7,463 nucleotides of DNA from Bacteroidota bacterium (GTDB lineage Bacteria > Bacteroidota > Kryptoniia > Kryptoniales > JAKASW01), in contig JAJYOS010000307.1 of NCBI GenBank assembly GCA_021796055.1, positions 1 through 7,463 on the forward strand, given 5' to 3'. The notes under the pieces were generated by a model. That model did no database searches. It worked only from the letters and a program-made list of their open reading frames with translations, and was not told the origin of the DNA. Of this stretch, positions 6,859-7,463 are shown one piece after another; within the stretch, counting starts at the first letter, position 1, and every line of letters begins with the position of its first letter. Position numbers and translations under genes: made by a program.

Positions 6859-7463
6859 ATGTCTCAGTCAAAAAGCGCCCCGGGATGGCCGGGCATACCT
6901 GCCAAATGGACTTCGAGTGCTAAAGATGGAGTGGGGGTCGCCCATGTCGGTGTCAGTCCGACGTGGTTCACTATTTCACATGGAATACTCGATGAGGTTT
7001 ACTATCCTCGCATGGACCAGGCGATGATCCGTGATATGGGGCTGGTAATTACGGGTGGAAATGACTTCTTTTCGGAAGAGAAGAGGGACACATCTCATTT
7101 GGTGCGTCTTGTGGAAGCGGGGATTCCTTCTTACGTACTTGAAAACAAATGCAGGGCCGGTCGATACGTGATTGAGAAGCAAATTGTCAGCGATCCCTGG
7201 AGGCCGGTGGTCCTGCAGAAGATAAAATTCTCCCCGCTGTCGGGCGCTATTTCCGATTATCGCATACACGTACTTCTCGCTCCCCATATTGCGAACAGGG
7301 GTGCAGGGAATACCGGGTGGGTCGGTGAATATAAAGGCAACGCCGCTCTCATGGCCACGCGAGACGGCTTCTCGCTTGCGATGGTTTCCTCGGTCCCGAT
7401 GAAAGGTGCTTCTGCAGGTTTCGTAGGGACTTCCGACGGCTGGCAGGACTTGAGATACAGTAA
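6859..7463 (+). CDS. GH15 glucoamylase, N-terminal part (runs off window end)
   Basis: The frame stays open to the window end, giving 201 complete codons of a family whose bacterial members are usually around 800 residues. The sequence matches the N-terminal beta-sandwich domain of bacterial glucoamylase/glucodextranase-type GH15 enzymes. The recognisable segments are WTSSAKDGVG (17-26), SHGILDEVYYPR (40-51), FFSEEKRDT (70-78), NRGAGNTGWVGEYKG (146-160) and SDGWQDL (192-198). The (alpha/alpha)6 catalytic domain with its glutamate pair lies beyond the window and cannot be checked. These enzymes release glucose from the non-reducing ends of alpha-glucans. The N-terminus MSQSKSAPGWPG is not a signal peptide, which suggests a cytoplasmic enzyme acting on glycogen or imported maltodextrins. 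AGGAG (6848-6852), six bases before the ATG, supports the start. Substrate preference (starch, glycogen, isomalto- or other glucan) is not decidable here. Confidence 0.93.
   Translation, partial: MSQSKSAPGWPGIPAKWTSSAKDGVGVAHVGVSPTWFTISHGILDEVYYPRMDQAMIRDMGLVITGGNDFFSEEKRDTSHLVRLVEAGIPSYVLENKCRAGRYVIEKQIVSDPWRPVVLQKIKFSPLSGAISDYRIHVLLAPHIANRGAGNTGWVGEYKGNAALMATRDGFSLAMVSSVPMKGASAGFVGTSDGWQDLRYS

Noticed and set aside
1..7463. CRISPR array, insertion sequence, tRNA or phage-type elements
   Set aside because: I saw no regularly spaced direct repeats, terminal inverted repeats with a transposase, or tRNA-like cloverleaf sequence on either strand.

Overview
The window comes from a bacterium of moderate GC content. 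It has compact genes, GGAGG/AGGAG-type ribosome binding sites, and every convincing gene is on the + strand. The gene set (glycolate oxidase-type flavoprotein and iron-sulfur subunits, a rhomboid protease, a large soluble PAS-rich hybrid histidine kinase, and a bacterial GH15 glucoamylase) suits an environmental Gram-negative lineage such as Ignavibacteria/Bacteroidota, Acidobacteriota or a deltaproteobacterial group. The sequence alone does not settle the phylum.

Layout. Positions 1-165 hold the last 54 codons of a GlcD-like FAD-linked oxidase. It overlaps by one base (TGATG) with a GlcF-like iron-sulfur subunit (165-1424). After a 47-base gap comes a rhomboid-family intramembrane serine protease (1472-2143), probably on the same transcript. 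A 41-codon reading frame of uncertain reality (2140-2265) overlaps the rhomboid stop in an ATGA arrangement. Positions 2144-2628 are otherwise non-coding. They contain several palindromes, a weak terminator-like hairpin and, at the downstream end, a strong 7-bp hairpin covering a GTG start candidate.

Positions 2629 (or more likely 2659) to 6537 encode a hybrid sensor kinase of about 1,300 residues: two N-terminal receiver-like domains, five PAS domains, HisKA, HATPase and a C-terminal receiver. It has no membrane segment and no DNA-binding domain. A 321-base spacer (6538-6858) has no convincing + strand gene, though short stretches on the - strand look faintly protein-like. From 6859 to the window end is the first 201 codons of a GH15 glucoamylase, which lacks a signal peptide.

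How the genes work together. GlcD and GlcF would form a 2-hydroxyacid (glycolate or lactate type) oxidoreductase that passes electrons from FAD through Fe-S clusters. The rhomboid follows without an obvious functional link. The hybrid kinase stands alone, with no adjacent response regulator, so its output must act in trans. The glucoamylase begins a separate unit for alpha-glucan breakdown. I found no CRISPR array, tRNA or rRNA, insertion sequence or defence cassette. The points most worth checking are the kinase architecture with its degenerate front receivers and the structured leader in front of it. I see no strong evidence for a wholly new system.
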